From assembly GCA_022425945.1 (NCBI GenBank), contig JAKMEK010000070.1, forward strand, positions 1-50,229: 50,229 nt of DNA, read 5' to 3'. Shown here piece after piece: positions 18,300-27,700 of the stretch. The DNA comes from Flavobacteriaceae bacterium. GTDB taxonomy: Bacteria > Bacteroidota > Bacteroidia > Flavobacteriales > Flavobacteriaceae. The position numbers and the translations under genes were made by a program. Each line of letters begins with the position of its first letter. Position 1 is the stretch's first letter. The notes under the pieces are model-generated. The model saw only the letters and a list, made by a program, of their open reading frames with translations, was not told the DNA's origin and searched no databases.

Positions 18300-19124
18300 A
18301 TGGAAAAAGACGTCAAAACATCTCTAAAGCATCGCATACACGAAATCATCTACGAGGCTGATACCCCCGCTGGTAAGTTTTTTGATATTCTCCTGTTGAT
18401 CTTGATTCTCTTTAGCGTGGCCTTGGTAATGCTCGAAAGCATAGGATCAATCAGAACAACATACGCAGTCCTTTTAGGTCAATTAGAATGGGGCATTACA
18501 ATCCTATTCACCCTAGAATACAGTGCACGTTTGTTGGTGGTTAAAAAACCATGGAAATACGTCACTAGTTTTTTTGGTGTAATTGACTTACTCTCTCTTA
18601 TCCCCAAATACATTTCTTTTTTCTTTGTTGGAAGCAGTTCATTGGTTGCGCTAAGAGCACTCCGCTTATTGCGCGTATTCCGTATTTTAAAACTATCGCG
18701 CTACATTGGGGAATCCAATTTTCTGATGGCCTCCTTGTGGGCAAGTCGGGCAAAAATTGGCGTATTCCTTTTTGCTGTCGTCATATTATGCATCATTTTT
18801 GGGACGATTATGTATCTAATCGAAGGAGAAGCCAGTGGCTTTAGCAGTATCCCCAAAGGCATTTATTGGTGTATTGTTACCCTGACTACTGTGGGCTATG
18901 GAGATATTGCCCCCGTTACCCCCCTTGGTCGTTTTATCGCATCCATCATCATGATTATGGGGTATGGTATAATTGCTGTTCCAACAGGAATTGTCACCTC
19001 AGAAATGACCCAACAACAAAAAAATCCTGATACCAATACGCAGGCTTGTCCTAGCTGTATGACAGATACTCATTTAGACAACGCAACTTTTTGCCACAAA
19101 TGTGGAAATACACTCAATGAATAA
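18300..19124 (+). CDS. Voltage-gated potassium channel with C-terminal zinc ribbon
   Basis: A 274-residue inner-membrane channel of the Kv type. It has six transmembrane segments: S1 at about residues 25-45, an arginine-rich S4 (ALRALRLLRVFRILKLSRYI, about 112-131), S5, a pore loop with selectivity filter TVGYGD near residue 200, and S6 ending in IAVPTGIVTSEM. The last 30 residues form a cytoplasmic zinc ribbon with two Cys pairs, CPSC and CHKC, unusual for channels but known in Bacteroidota members. It overlaps the first 8 nt of miaA and follows the nuclease gene after 5 bp. Confidence 0.9.
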   Translation: MEKDVKTSLKHRIHEIIYEADTPAGKFFDILLLILILFSVALVMLESIGSIRTTYAVLLGQLEWGITILFTLEYSARLLVVKKPWKYVTSFFGVIDLLSLIPKYISFFFVGSSSLVALRALRLLRVFRILKLSRYIGESNFLMASLWASRAKIGVFLFAVVILCIIFGTIMYLIEGEASGFSSIPKGIYWCIVTLTTVGYGDIAPVTPLGRFIASIIMIMGYGIIAVPTGIVTSEMTQQQKNPDTNTQACPSCMTDTHLDNATFCHKCGNTLNE

Positions 19125-20010
19125 ACCACAACTAATCTACATTGCTGGACCCACAGCAAGTGGAAAAACCGCCCTAGCCATCGCCCTGGCCAACCATTTT
19201 GAAACTGAAATTATTTCCTGCGATTCCAGGCAATTTTATGAAGAAATGCGCATTGGAACTGCCGTACCCTCTGAAGAAGAATTGGGTACCGTACCGCATC
19301 ATTTCATCCAACAACTTTCGGTAACAACCAATTACTCCGTAGGGGACTATAGAATGGAAGCCTTAACATTGCTCAAAAAGCTCTTTAAAAAGCACCAAAC
19401 TGTAATCATGGTTGGTGGATCGGGCCTGTATGCTGATGCAGTGATGAAAGGATTGGACGAATTCCCAGAAGTAGATCCTGCCATACGTCCGCAACTCATG
19501 GCCATTTTTCAACAAGAAGGTATCGAGGTGTTGCAAGATCTATTGCGCCAACACGATATTCAACATTACCTAAGAGTTGACCGAAACAATCCTCATCGCC
19601 TTATACGGGCATTGGAAATTTCCCTTAGCTCAGGAAAGCCCTATTCCTCTTTTATCGGTAAGCGAAAAGCACCCGATTTTTTTGAAGCCCAAACGGTTGT
19701 CATAGATTGGGAACGAGAAGAACTCTATGAGCGAATCAACACTAGAGTAGATTTAATGATGGATGAAGGACTATTGGAAGAAGCTCGATCTTTGCACCCA
19801 CAAAAAGAATTGAATGCATTGCAAACCGTTGGTTATCGTGAGTTGTTTGCCCATTTTGACGGTGAATATGATCTAGAGACAGCCGTTAGTGAAATCAAGA
19901 AAAACACCCGACGTTATGCCAAACGCCAAGTTACTTGGTTCAGAAAATACGAAGACGCAATTCGTTTTGAGGGAGGCACTTTGGTAGAAGATTTAATTAA
20001 ATTGATGTAA
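19117..20010 (+). CDS. miaA: tRNA dimethylallyltransferase
   Basis: A 297-residue enzyme that adds dimethylallyl to A37 of tRNAs reading UNN codons. I chose the ATG at 19117, which overlaps the channel stop, because the P-loop GPTASGKTALAIAL then starts at residue 10, as usual. DSRQFYEEMRIGTAVPS (DSxQxY motif), VGGSGLYADAVMKG, NPHRLIRALEI and the C-terminal LQTVGYRELFAHFDG and KKNTRRYAKRQVTWFR all match. Normal length. Confidence 0.96.
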   Translation: MNKPQLIYIAGPTASGKTALAIALANHFETEIISCDSRQFYEEMRIGTAVPSEEELGTVPHHFIQQLSVTTNYSVGDYRMEALTLLKKLFKKHQTVIMVGGSGLYADAVMKGLDEFPEVDPAIRPQLMAIFQQEGIEVLQDLLRQHDIQHYLRVDRNNPHRLIRALEISLSSGKPYSSFIGKRKAPDFFEAQTVVIDWEREELYERINTRVDLMMDEGLLEEARSLHPQKELNALQTVGYRELFAHFDGEYDLETAVSEIKKNTRRYAKRQVTWFRKYEDAIRFEGGTLVEDLIKLM

Positions 20011-20011
20011 T

Positions 20012-20362
20012 ATGCCCATTGATCTCTATGTAATGAGTGCTTTTTATGGGATTGCGGGAATCACCCATTTCACCCATACCAAATTTTTTGAATATGCCGT
20101 ACCAAGCATTTTGATTTATCGTCGATTTATTGCACTTTTCTCTGGGTTTTTAGAGATATTGATCAGTCTTGGCCTGCTCTACCCTACTACCCAATCCCAT
20201 ACTGCACAATTCTTAATGTTCTTTTTGATAGCGATTTATCCGGCCAATATTGTTCAAATCAATTACTACAGCAAAAAATACAGGATTGCAAAATGGATTT
20301 TATGGGCGATACGTTTCCCCATGCAAATTGGTTTAATCTATTGGGCGTATTTGTATGTCTAG
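20012..20362 (+). CDS. DoxX-like membrane protein
   Basis: A 116-residue protein with four predicted transmembrane helices and the DoxX-like pattern (AFYGIAGITHFTHTKFFEYAVP, RRFIALFSGFLEILISLGLL, FLIAIYPANIVQI). The function of such proteins is generally unknown. The ATG starts one base after miaA's stop codon, so it is very probably in the same operon. Confidence 0.75.
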   Translation: MPIDLYVMSAFYGIAGITHFTHTKFFEYAVPSILIYRRFIALFSGFLEILISLGLLYPTTQSHTAQFLMFFLIAIYPANIVQINYYSKKYRIAKWILWAIRFPMQIGLIYWAYLYV

Positions 20363-20400
20363 GTCTTTTTGTACTTTGTAGTAATTTTAATTTGATTTTA

Positions 20401-21222
20401 ATGGCAGTTCAAAACCCACCCGGAATAGAAAAAATGATCAATTATCCACAATTCAATACCGTGGAAGAAGAGCGTTATTACCGAAAAAAGATGTTGGCAG
20501 CTGCCTACCGGATTTTTGGAAAACTAGGCTTTTCAGAGGGGGTCGCCGGACACATTACCTGTCGTGATCCTGAATATCCCGAATGCTTTTGGGTGAATCC
20601 CTTCGGTCTGTCTTTTAAGCGATTGAAAATGTCTGACCTAGTATTGGTCAATGAAGCGGGAGAAATCGTTGCTGGAAAAGAAGCACCACTCAATAAAGCT
20701 GCCTTTGCCATTCATGCGGCCATTCACAAGGCAAGACCCGACGTAATTGCTGCTGCACATTCTCACACTATCTTTGGAAAAACATGGTCTGCCATGGGGA
20801 AATTACTTGACCCGATTACCCAAGATGCCTGTATTTTTTATGAAGACCACGGCTTGTTCAATGACTACACTGGTGTTGTTGGTGAACTCAGTGAAGGAGA
20901 TCGAATAGCAGCGGCATTGGAAGATAAAAAAGCGGTCATTCTTCAAAACCACGGACTATTGACTGTTGGACATAGTATAGAAGAATGTGTTTTTTGGTTT
21001 ACGACTATGGAACGTAGCTGTCAGTCTCAACTTTTAGCAGAAGCAACTGGGAATGAGCTTATCAAAATCGATCCAAAAATTGCGCAAATGACGAGGGACT
21101 ATGAAGTCGGTTTCCCTCTCGCTGGTTACTTCAGCGCACAACCACTCTTTCAGGATATTTTTCATGAACAAAGTGATTTGATCGACATTCCTGCCGCAGA
21201 AGAAAAACTGGTCCTAAACTAA
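20401..21222 (+). CDS. Class II aldolase/adducin family protein
   Basis: A 273-residue protein of the class II aldolase/adducin fold. I chose the ATG at 20401; a longer in-frame extension overlaps the DoxX-like gene and has no family counterpart. Zinc-binding histidines are visible in AAAHSHTIFG and in ILQNHGLLTVG; FSEGVAGHITCRDPE near the N-terminus is the phosphate-binding part. The family includes fuculose-phosphate aldolase, dehydratases and decarboxylases; this branch, similar to fungal and proteobacterial adducin-like proteins, has no assigned substrate. A short leader of 38 bp separates it from the upstream gene. Confidence 0.85.
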   Translation: MAVQNPPGIEKMINYPQFNTVEEERYYRKKMLAAAYRIFGKLGFSEGVAGHITCRDPEYPECFWVNPFGLSFKRLKMSDLVLVNEAGEIVAGKEAPLNKAAFAIHAAIHKARPDVIAAAHSHTIFGKTWSAMGKLLDPITQDACIFYEDHGLFNDYTGVVGELSEGDRIAAALEDKKAVILQNHGLLTVGHSIEECVFWFTTMERSCQSQLLAEATGNELIKIDPKIAQMTRDYEVGFPLAGYFSAQPLFQDIFHEQSDLIDIPAAEEKLVLN

Positions 21223-21252
21223 GGGGTTATTTTCCATTTTACAGTAAATCAA

Positions 21253-22116
21253 TTACTCACCAACAAATATAAGTTGTGTTTTGTCAGGAGAAATCAGCAG
21301 GCGCGTGATTTGCTCAACATTAGCGAGGGAGCTTTGGTAAAACAGGGCTACTTCACCGCTAGATACATCAAGGGCATAGATCTTTGTTCCTGACGAATAC
21401 AAGAATGTAGTTGCTGAAAACCAATACATGTCTACAATAGAAAAGTCAAGTGCAATAAGCGATTCGATTTGACCAGTTAACGGATCAAAAGCATATACAG
21501 TAGACCGCTCTTCGGTTGTTTGCACAAAACTCAGCTTTTTGGAATTTGGGATACGATGCAAGGATCGCCCCACATCCTGAAATACATTTACAATGGACCC
21601 TTTTTCTGTATCAGCAAAACTTAGATCCATGCGGTTGTCTACTAAAACTGTGGCAAGTAATTGCCGAGCATTTATCCAAACATGGTACCCAATTTTTGCT
21701 TCCTCAAATATGGGTTTAGACTTTTCACCCGACAGAGGATAACGGTATAGCCGCTGTAATCCTGTCGTATCCAAACGAATGGCAGAAACAGCTTGGTCTC
21801 CGGGAATCAATAAAGGTGAATACTCACTTCCCTCAGGTGTAGAAGATAACCAAGTTTTTGTTTTGTTTTCAAATGAATAACGGGCGATATCGGTCTGACC
21901 ATTTTGGGTGGATGAAAAAAGTAAAGTATTCGCATCAAAAAACGAGGGCTGACTGTCATAGCCCCTGTTATAAGTGATGTTTTCTGGAGAGCCGAAGCTT
22001 AAATTTCCATCAATGGACTGCATGGAAAGGGCAAAGATTTCTGTTTCAGTTTGTGCAAAAAGAACAGCAGAGCAAACTTCCATCAACCCAAAAAGTAAGA
22101 AAAAGGCTACTTTCAT
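21253..22116 (-). CDS. Exported PD40/TolB-like beta-propeller protein
   Basis: A 287-residue protein with a cleavable signal peptide (hydrophobic residues 3-20, likely cut at VLFAQ-TE) and propeller-type repeats: FDANTLLFSSTQNGQTDIARYS, PLLIPGDQAVSAIRLD, KKLSFVQTTEERSTVYAFDP and LISPDKTQLIFVGE. These resemble WD40-like PD40 repeats of TolB-type proteins. It probably acts in the periplasm or at the outer membrane; no enzyme residues are recognised. It lies 8 bp downstream of ychF and reads in the same direction. Confidence 0.7.
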   Translation of the reverse strand: MKVAFFLLFGLMEVCSAVLFAQTETEIFALSMQSIDGNLSFGSPENITYNRGYDSQPSFFDANTLLFSSTQNGQTDIARYSFENKTKTWLSSTPEGSEYSPLLIPGDQAVSAIRLDTTGLQRLYRYPLSGEKSKPIFEEAKIGYHVWINARQLLATVLVDNRMDLSFADTEKGSIVNVFQDVGRSLHRIPNSKKLSFVQTTEERSTVYAFDPLTGQIESLIALDFSIVDMYWFSATTFLYSSGTKIYALDVSSGEVALFYQSSLANVEQITRLLISPDKTQLIFVGE

Positions 22117-22124
22117 CAGAAATA

Positions 22125-23219
22125 CTATACGTTAAAACGGAAATGCATCACATCTCCATCTTGTACAATATAGTCTTTTCCTTCAATTCGCATTTTACCC
22201 GCTTCTTTTACTTTGACTTCTGTTTTGTAATGGGCGTAGTCTGCATAAGAAATTACTTCAGCACGAATGAACCCTTTTTCAAAATCAGTGTGGATTACAC
22301 CAGCGGCCTGAGGACCAGATGCTCCCATTGGAATTGTCCAAGCACGCACTTCTTTTTCACCAGCAGTAAAATACGTTTGTTGCTCCAATAAAGCATAGGC
22401 TTTACGAATTAATTTGGCAGCTCCAGGTTCAGATAACCCAAGGTCTTCTAAAAAGACTAAACGCTCTTCAAAGGTTTCGAGTTCATTGATGTCTGCCTCT
22501 ATAGAAACAGCCAAAGTAATGACTTCAGCACCTTCAGTTGCAGCCACAGCTTGAACTTTCTCTACCATCGCATTGCCCGAAACCGCATCGCCTTCGGAAA
22601 CATTGCAAACATATAAGACACGTTTATCCGTAAGCAATTGTAAGCCTTTTACGACTTCTTCTCTTTCCTTTTCAGAAAAGTCGAGTTCGCGCACATTCTT
22701 GGCTTGTTCAAGGCCGTCTTTGATAGCAACCAAAACAGCTTGAAGCTTTTGAGCATCTTTGTCTCCAGTACGAGCAGAACGATTTACTTTTTCGAGGCGT
22801 TTGTCAATGGTTTCAAGGTCTTTGAGTTGTAGCTCAATATCGATGATTTCTTTATCGCGTATTGGATCGACAGAACCCTCAACATGAACAATGTTGTCGT
22901 TTTCGAAACAACGCAGTACGTGAATGATGGCGTCGGTTTCACGAATGTTGGCCAAGAACTGGTTCCCCAAGCCTTCACCTTTGCTTGCTCCTTTGACCAA
23001 GCCCGCAATATCAACAATTTCAACCGTAGCTGGAAGTGTTTTCTCGGGCTGCACCAGTTCGGCTAACGTAGTTAATCGCTCATCAGGAACATTCACTACA
23101 CCTACATTGGGCTCGATGGTACAAAAAGGGAAGTTTGCACTCTGCGCTTTGGCATTGGACAAACAATTAAATAAGGTGGATTTTCCAACGTTAGGTAATC
23201 CTACAATTCCTGCTTTCAT
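22125..23219 (-). CDS. ychF: Redox-regulated ATPase/GTPase YchF
   Basis: A 364-residue Obg-family P-loop protein. G1 is [12 protein letters not shown] (residues 7-18), G3 is [20 protein letters not shown], and the G4 position reads NVSE in place of NKxD, the hallmark of YchF that favours ATP. A coiled-coil insert sits in the middle and a TGS domain with [16 protein letters not shown] makes up the C-terminus, ending FRFNV. YchF binds ribosomes and affects translation and stress responses. Length and motifs are standard. It lies between the PD40 gene and the ferredoxin gene, all on the minus strand with gaps of 8-9 bp, so it may share the ferredoxin promoter. Confidence 0.95.
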   Translation of the reverse strand: MKAGIVGLPNVGKSTLFNCLSNAKAQSANFPFCTIEPNVGVVNVPDERLTTLAELVQPEKTLPATVEIVDIAGLVKGASKGEGLGNQFLANIRETDAIIHVLRCFENDNIVHVEGSVDPIRDKEIIDIELQLKDLETIDKRLEKVNRSARTGDKDAQKLQAVLVAIKDGLEQAKNVRELDFSEKEREEVVKGLQLLTDKRVLYVCNVSEGDAVSGNAMVEKVQAVAATEGAEVITLAVSIEADINELETFEERLVFLEDLGLSEPGAAKLIRKAYALLEQQTYFTAGEKEVRAWTIPMGASGPQAAGVIHTDFEKGFIRAEVISYADYAHYKTEVKVKEAGKMRIEGKDYIVQDGDVMHFRFNV

Positions 23220-23228
23220 AAAAAATAA

Positions 23229-23579
23229 TTAATCTGGGTGCATAAAACGTTGCTTGCCGAGGAGTACCTCTTCACTTTCAACGTTATCTTCATCGGGGAC
23301 ACAACAATCTACTGGGCAAACTGCGGCACATTGTGGTTCATCGTGAAACCCTTTACATTCGGTACATTTATCCGGTACGATATAATAAAATTCATCTGAA
23401 ACAGGTTCTTGTGTTTCGTCAGCGGAAACTGATTTCCCATTGGGAAGAACGACGCTTCCCGCTAGGGAAGTTCCGTCACTGTAACGCCAATCGTCTGCGC
23501 CTTCATAAATGGCCGTATTTGGACATTCAGGTTCACAAGCACCACAATTAATACATTCGTCGGTTATGATTATCGCCAT
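23229..23579 (-). CDS. 2x[4Fe-4S] ferredoxin
   Basis: A 116-residue soluble electron carrier with two cluster motifs: [19 protein letters not shown] at residues 9-27 and [20 protein letters not shown] around residues 72-91. The second has the long insertion typical of the Alvin/YfhL-like ferredoxins of Bacteroidota and Proteobacteria. Length is as expected. A near-ideal promoter lies 27 bp upstream of the start codon, and the gene is divergent from the LuxC-like reductase, whose start is 61 bp away; electron transfer between the two is not implied. Confidence 0.93.
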   Translation of the reverse strand: MAIIITDECINCGACEPECPNTAIYEGADDWRYSDGTSLAGSVVLPNGKSVSADETQEPVSDEFYYIVPDKCTECKGFHDEPQCAAVCPVDCCVPDEDNVESEEVLLGKQRFMHPD

Positions 23580-23605
23580 AGCAAAATTCTTTACTTACAT
23601 TTGCG

Positions 23606-23637
23606 CAAAAATACTGCCTTATAAACTCCTAGACAAA
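23606..23637 (-). promoter_or_regulatory. Promoter of the ferredoxin-ychF unit
   Basis: Minus-strand TTTG (23634-23637), 20-bp spacer, TATTTTTG (23606-23613): a full match to the Bacteroidota consensus. Confidence 0.85.
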
Positions 23638-23640
23638 TAA

Positions 23641-24669
23641 ATGAAGTCCGTTAAACAACATATTGAAGCTTTTGCAAAATTAGGTGACTATTTAGTGCAA
23701 ATTGACACAGAACTCCCGCACTATGCACCATTAATGAAGATCATTCATCAATCGAAGCACAAAAACGGATGGTTCACAGAAGAAAATTGTTTAAATGCAT
23801 TAAAAAGTTGGGGAGAAGCATTGAATGAAAAGGCTCTAAATGAGTGGACAACTGCTTATACATTTACAGAAAAGACACCTCAAAACATTGGCTTGGTATT
23901 GGCTGGTAACATTCCCTTGGTGGGTTTCCACGATGTGCTCTGTGTATTGTTGTGTGGACACAATGCGACAATCAAATTAGCTTCTACTGACCCTTATCTT
24001 ATTCCTTTTTTACATCAGCAACTAATCAAAATAGATCCCGTTTTTGAAGGTAGACTAACCTTTACAGAAGAACGTCTAGAACAGTTTGATGCTGTAATAG
24101 CAACGGGAAGTAACAACGCAGCACGCTATTTTGATTATTACTTCTCGAAAGTCCCAAACATCATCAGGAAGAACCGCAATGGAATTGCCGTTTTGGATGG
24201 AAATGAAAACAAGCAACAACTAGAAGGCTTGGCAAAAGACATTGTTCAATATTACGGCTTGGGTTGTCGAAGCATTGCCAAAGTCTATCTTCCAAGAGGA
24301 TATGACATCAATCATATTTTTGGTGCGCTCTACCCCTATGCGCATTTGATGGAATCTGCCAAATATGCAAACAATTACGATTACAATAAGGCCGTTTTCT
24401 TGATGAGTGAATATGATCTACTCGACAATGGGTTTATGTTAGTTCGCGAGAGTGACGCTTTTGGTTCTCCAGTAGCCTGTCTACACTATGCCTACTACGA
24501 TGAACTTTCATCCCTGCAAGAAAAGCTCCATGAACAAGCCGACCAGATACAATGTGTCAGCAGTGCCCTAGCCATTGAAAACGCGATACCCTTGGGTGAA
24601 GCGCAGTCACCTTCGCTATGGAATTATGCCGACGGTGTTGATCCGATAAGATTTTTATTGGGATTGTGA
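23641..24669 (+). CDS. LuxC-like acyl-CoA reductase
   Basis: A 342-residue aldehyde-dehydrogenase-like protein of the LuxC acyl-CoA reductase family (PF05893). Seen: VLAGNIPLVGFHDVLCVLLCG, the nucleotide-binding region; ATIKLASTDPYLIPFL; AVIATGSNNAARYFDYYF; and YYGLGCRSIAKVYLP with the probable catalytic Cys. The protein is shorter than Vibrio LuxC (about 480) but normal for the flavobacterial version. It probably reduces acyl-CoA or acyl-protein to aldehyde with NADPH; the biological role in a non-luminous organism is unknown. Confidence 0.8.
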   Translation: MKSVKQHIEAFAKLGDYLVQIDTELPHYAPLMKIIHQSKHKNGWFTEENCLNALKSWGEALNEKALNEWTTAYTFTEKTPQNIGLVLAGNIPLVGFHDVLCVLLCGHNATIKLASTDPYLIPFLHQQLIKIDPVFEGRLTFTEERLEQFDAVIATGSNNAARYFDYYFSKVPNIIRKNRNGIAVLDGNENKQQLEGLAKDIVQYYGLGCRSIAKVYLPRGYDINHIFGALYPYAHLMESAKYANNYDYNKAVFLMSEYDLLDNGFMLVRESDAFGSPVACLHYAYYDELSSLQEKLHEQADQIQCVSSALAIENAIPLGEAQSPSLWNYADGVDPIRFLLGL

Positions 24670-24758
24670 GTAATTTGTTGAAAACGGGGGTAAAAATTAG
24701 CAAATTCACAAGGATAATTTGTGCAGATATGATGATATTTGTCAGGTAAAAAAAAGCC

Positions 24759-25823
24759 ATGAAAAAACACAACTTTAGTGCTGGACCTTCCATTCTTCCA
24801 GCTAGCGTAATGCAACAAGCTTCCGCAGCCGTTCAAGAACTCGATGGTATTGGTTTGTCGCTTATCGAAATCTCCCATCGTAGTAAAGAATTTATTTCCA
24901 TTATGGATCGTGCGCAAAAATTAGCGCTTGAACTTACCGGTTTAGAGGGGAAAGGATACCAAGCTTTATTTTTGCAAGGGGGCGCAAGCACACAATTTTT
25001 AATGACAGCCATGAACTTGATGAAATCCAAAGCAGGATACATCAACACTGGTGCATGGTCAGACAAAGCCATCAAAGAGGCCAAGCGTTTTGGAGAGGTT
25101 ATCGAAATTGCATCCTCTAAAGGTGAAAACTTTAACTATATCCCAAAAGACGCTGACATTCCAGCTGACCTGGATTATTTACACATAACGACAAACAATA
25201 CTATTTTTGGGACACAATTTCATGCTTTGCCTGATACAAATGTGCCATTGATTGCTGATATGAGCTCTGATATTTTCTCTCGAGAACTCGATTATTCCGC
25301 CTTTGATTTGTTCTATGCAGGGGCACAAAAAAACATGGGTCCTGCCGGAACAACACTTGTCATTGTTAAAGACAGCCTCTTGGAAAAAATGAATGATAAT
25401 GTTCCCTCGATGATGAGCTATGCAGTTCATGCGGCCAAAGGAAGCATGTTCAATACTCCTCCTGTTTTCCCAGTTTACACGTCTATGCTTACCCTTGAAT
25501 GGTTGAAAGAGCAAGGAGGAATTAAAGCGATCCAAGCACACAATGAAGCAAAAGCAAAATTGGTTTATGATGAAATAGACCGAAACGCTGCCTTTGTAGG
25601 CTTTGCAGCAAAAGAAGACCGTAGCTACATGAATGCAACCTTTAATCTAGCTGAGGGTGTAGATGGCACTGCTTTTGACGCACTATGGGCAGCTGCAGAC
25701 ATCAGCGGACTTAAAGGTCACCGCGATGTAGGTGGCTATCGCGCTTCCATTTACAATGCCCTTCCCCTAAAAAGTGTCCAGCTATTGGTGGACATTATGC
25801 AACAATTTGAAAAAACTCTATAA
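24759..25823 (+). CDS. serC: Phosphoserine aminotransferase
   Basis: A 354-residue PLP aminotransferase for the second step of serine synthesis (3-phosphohydroxypyruvate to phosphoserine). It starts MKKHNFSAGPSILP with the family's FSAGPxxLP. LFLQGGASTQF binds the PLP phosphate, the PLP lysine is in YAGAQKNMGPAG, and GHRDVGGYRASIYNALP is the C-terminal signature. Length is normal. Its stop codon shares a base with the serA start (TAATG), so the pair is translationally coupled; with DUF6787 it forms a three-gene operon. Confidence 0.96.
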   Translation: MKKHNFSAGPSILPASVMQQASAAVQELDGIGLSLIEISHRSKEFISIMDRAQKLALELTGLEGKGYQALFLQGGASTQFLMTAMNLMKSKAGYINTGAWSDKAIKEAKRFGEVIEIASSKGENFNYIPKDADIPADLDYLHITTNNTIFGTQFHALPDTNVPLIADMSSDIFSRELDYSAFDLFYAGAQKNMGPAGTTLVIVKDSLLEKMNDNVPSMMSYAVHAAKGSMFNTPPVFPVYTSMLTLEWLKEQGGIKAIQAHNEAKAKLVYDEIDRNAAFVGFAAKEDRSYMNATFNLAEGVDGTAFDALWAAADISGLKGHRDVGGYRASIYNALPLKSVQLLVDIMQQFEKTL

Positions 25824-26773
25824 TGAATATTTTAGCCAACGACGGAATTTCTCAAAGCGGTATTGATGCTTTAGAAGCGAATGGATTTAACGTAATAACT
25901 ACCAATGTTGCTCAAGAGCAATTGATCAACTACATCAATGAAAATGACATTGTCGTTTTATTGGTTCGTAGTGCAACCACAGCGCGCAAAGAATTGATCG
26001 ATGCCTGTCCCGGGCTAAAAATCATTGGCCGTGGTGGTGTTGGTATGGATAATATTGATGTTGACTACGCACGCGAACAAGGGCGACATGTAATCAACAC
26101 ACCTGCAGCCTCATCGGCTTCCGTTGCTGAGCTGGTTTTTGCACATTTATATGGCGGAGTCCGTTTTTTGCATGACAGCAACCGCAATATGCCACTGGAA
26201 GGTGAAAGCAATTTCAAAGGTTTAAAGAAAGCCTATGCAAAAGGTGTTGAACTACGTGGAAAAACATTGGGTATCATTGGATTTGGGCGTATTGGACAAG
26301 AAGCTGCTAAAATTGGTTTAGGGGTGGGTATGAATGTAATCGCTGCTGATAAATTCATGGACAGCGCAACCATTAAGCTTGCGTTGTACAATGGACAAAG
26401 TATAGATGTTGAAGTTAAAACACAATCAGTCGAGAGTGTTTTGGCAGAAGCAGATTTCATCACCCTTCATGTACCTGCTCAAAAAGAGTATGTCATTGGA
26501 GAAGCAGAATTCAATCAAATGAAAGATGGTGCAGCAATTGTAAATGCTGCTCGTGGAGGAGTAATTGACGAAGTAGCGCTTTTAAAAGCGTTGGACAGTG
26601 GAAAACTAGCCTTTGCAGGACTTGATACCTTCGAAGAAGAACCCAAACCAGCTGTTCAGGTTTTAATGCATCCGAATGTTTCATTAACCCCACACATTGG
26701 TGCCGCAACTGGTGAAGCACAAGACCGAATTGGTGTAGAACTTGCCGATCAAATCAGTGCCCTATTAGCATAA
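25823..26773 (+). CDS. serA: D-3-phosphoglycerate dehydrogenase, short form
   Basis: A 316-residue NAD-dependent dehydrogenase for the first step of serine synthesis. GIIGFGRIGQEAAKIG is the NAD motif; catalytic Arg in RSATTARKE and NAARGGVIDE, Glu in FEEEP and His in TPHIGAAT are present. At 316 residues it lacks the C-terminal ACT and intervening domains of E. coli SerA, so feedback inhibition by serine through ACT is not expected. It overlaps serC and the DUF6787 gene by one base each. Confidence 0.93.
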   Translation: MNILANDGISQSGIDALEANGFNVITTNVAQEQLINYINENDIVVLLVRSATTARKELIDACPGLKIIGRGGVGMDNIDVDYAREQGRHVINTPAASSASVAELVFAHLYGGVRFLHDSNRNMPLEGESNFKGLKKAYAKGVELRGKTLGIIGFGRIGQEAAKIGLGVGMNVIAADKFMDSATIKLALYNGQSIDVEVKTQSVESVLAEADFITLHVPAQKEYVIGEAEFNQMKDGAAIVNAARGGVIDEVALLKALDSGKLAFAGLDTFEEEPKPAVQVLMHPNVSLTPHIGAATGEAQDRIGVELADQISALLA

Positions 26774-27105
26774 TGGGATATTTTGATCGTCTAAAAACAA
26801 AATGGGACGTTGTCTCCAACAAACAATTATTCATCATATTTGTCGTCTTTGGCATCACAGGTTCTTCCTCTGTTAAAATAGCCCGTCCTTTTTTGGACTA
26901 TGTAGGTTTGCAACCTGAGGTTTTCGCAGATGTTTTTCTAGGAGACGCTTTGTACTGGATTATACGTGTTTTGGCTATTTTCCCATTGTACCAGATACTA
27001 TTAATCCTATTCGGCAGCTTGTTTTTTCAATTCCCCTTTTTTTGGGAATTCGAAAAGAAGATCTTACGCAGAATAGGATTTAAACGCTTTTTTCCGGAGA
27101 ATTAG
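26773..27105 (+). CDS. DUF6787 family membrane protein
   Basis: A 110-residue protein with two transmembrane segments (about residues 20-38 and 60-85, the latter [20 protein letters not shown]) and a short aromatic motif [13 protein letters not shown] that is characteristic of this flavobacterial family. No function is known. Its constant position behind serC and serA, with one-base overlap, suggests expression with serine synthesis, though an actual role there is unproven. Its 3' end overlaps the convergent folE gene by 4 bp. Confidence 0.75.
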   Translation: MGYFDRLKTKWDVVSNKQLFIIFVVFGITGSSSVKIARPFLDYVGLQPEVFADVFLGDALYWIIRVLAIFPLYQILLILFGSLFFQFPFFWEFEKKILRRIGFKRFFPEN

Positions 27106-27698
27106 GAAAGTTTAGAGGTAATTAACTTCAGAAATTCGTTTCGTGTATCAGTTTCCTTAAAGCTACCGCGAAATCCAGATGTTGTTGTGGTAGAATTTTG
27201 TTTCTGTACACCGCGCATCATCATGCACATGTGTGAAGCTTCGATTACAACCGCTACTCCTTCAGGTTGAAGGGTATCGTTAATACAATCTAAAATTTGT
27301 TCAGTTAAACGCTCTTGCACCTGTAGCCTACGGGCAAAAACATCGACCACCCTTGGTATTTTACTAAGACCAACAATATGACCATTTGGGATATACGCAA
27401 TGTGTGCTTTTCCAAAGAAAGGCAACATATGGTGCTCACACAAAGAATATAGCTCGATGTCTTTAACAATAACCATCTCATTGTACGTTTCTTTAAACAT
27501 GGCACTTTGCAATATTTGCTGGGGATCCATTTCATAACCATTGGTCAAAAACTTCATTGCTTTTGAGGCGCGTTCAGGCGTTTTCATCAATCCTTCTCTA
27601 CCGGTGTTTTCACCGAGTAAATCAATGATTTCTGAATAATGGCCTTTCATGGTTTCTGTTACAGGCAGGGTTTCAATGTTGAAATTATCGTTCATCAT
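27102..27698 (-). CDS. folE: GTP cyclohydrolase I
   Basis: A 198-residue enzyme converting GTP to 7,8-dihydroneopterin triphosphate in folate or pterin synthesis. Zinc ligands are visible: Cys and His in [18 protein letters not shown] and the later Cys in [28 protein letters not shown] is the substrate-binding signature. Length is normal for type IA. Either of the two adjacent Met codons at the N-terminus may start it. It follows msrA by 2 bp on the same strand and is likely cotranscribed with it. Confidence 0.95.
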   Translation of the reverse strand: MMNDNFNIETLPVTETMKGHYSEIIDLLGENTGREGLMKTPERASKAMKFLTNGYEMDPQQILQSAMFKETYNEMVIVKDIELYSLCEHHMLPFFGKAHIAYIPNGHIVGLSKIPRVVDVFARRLQVQERLTEQILDCINDTLQPEGVAVVIEASHMCMMMRGVQKQNSTTTTSGFRGSFKETDTRNEFLKLITSKLS

Positions 27699-27700
27699 AA

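Noticed and set aside
20293-20400. An N-terminal extension of the class II aldolase reading into the DoxX-like gene
   Set aside because: The extension overlaps a real gene in another frame and has no family counterpart; the ATG at 20401 gives the normal N-terminus.
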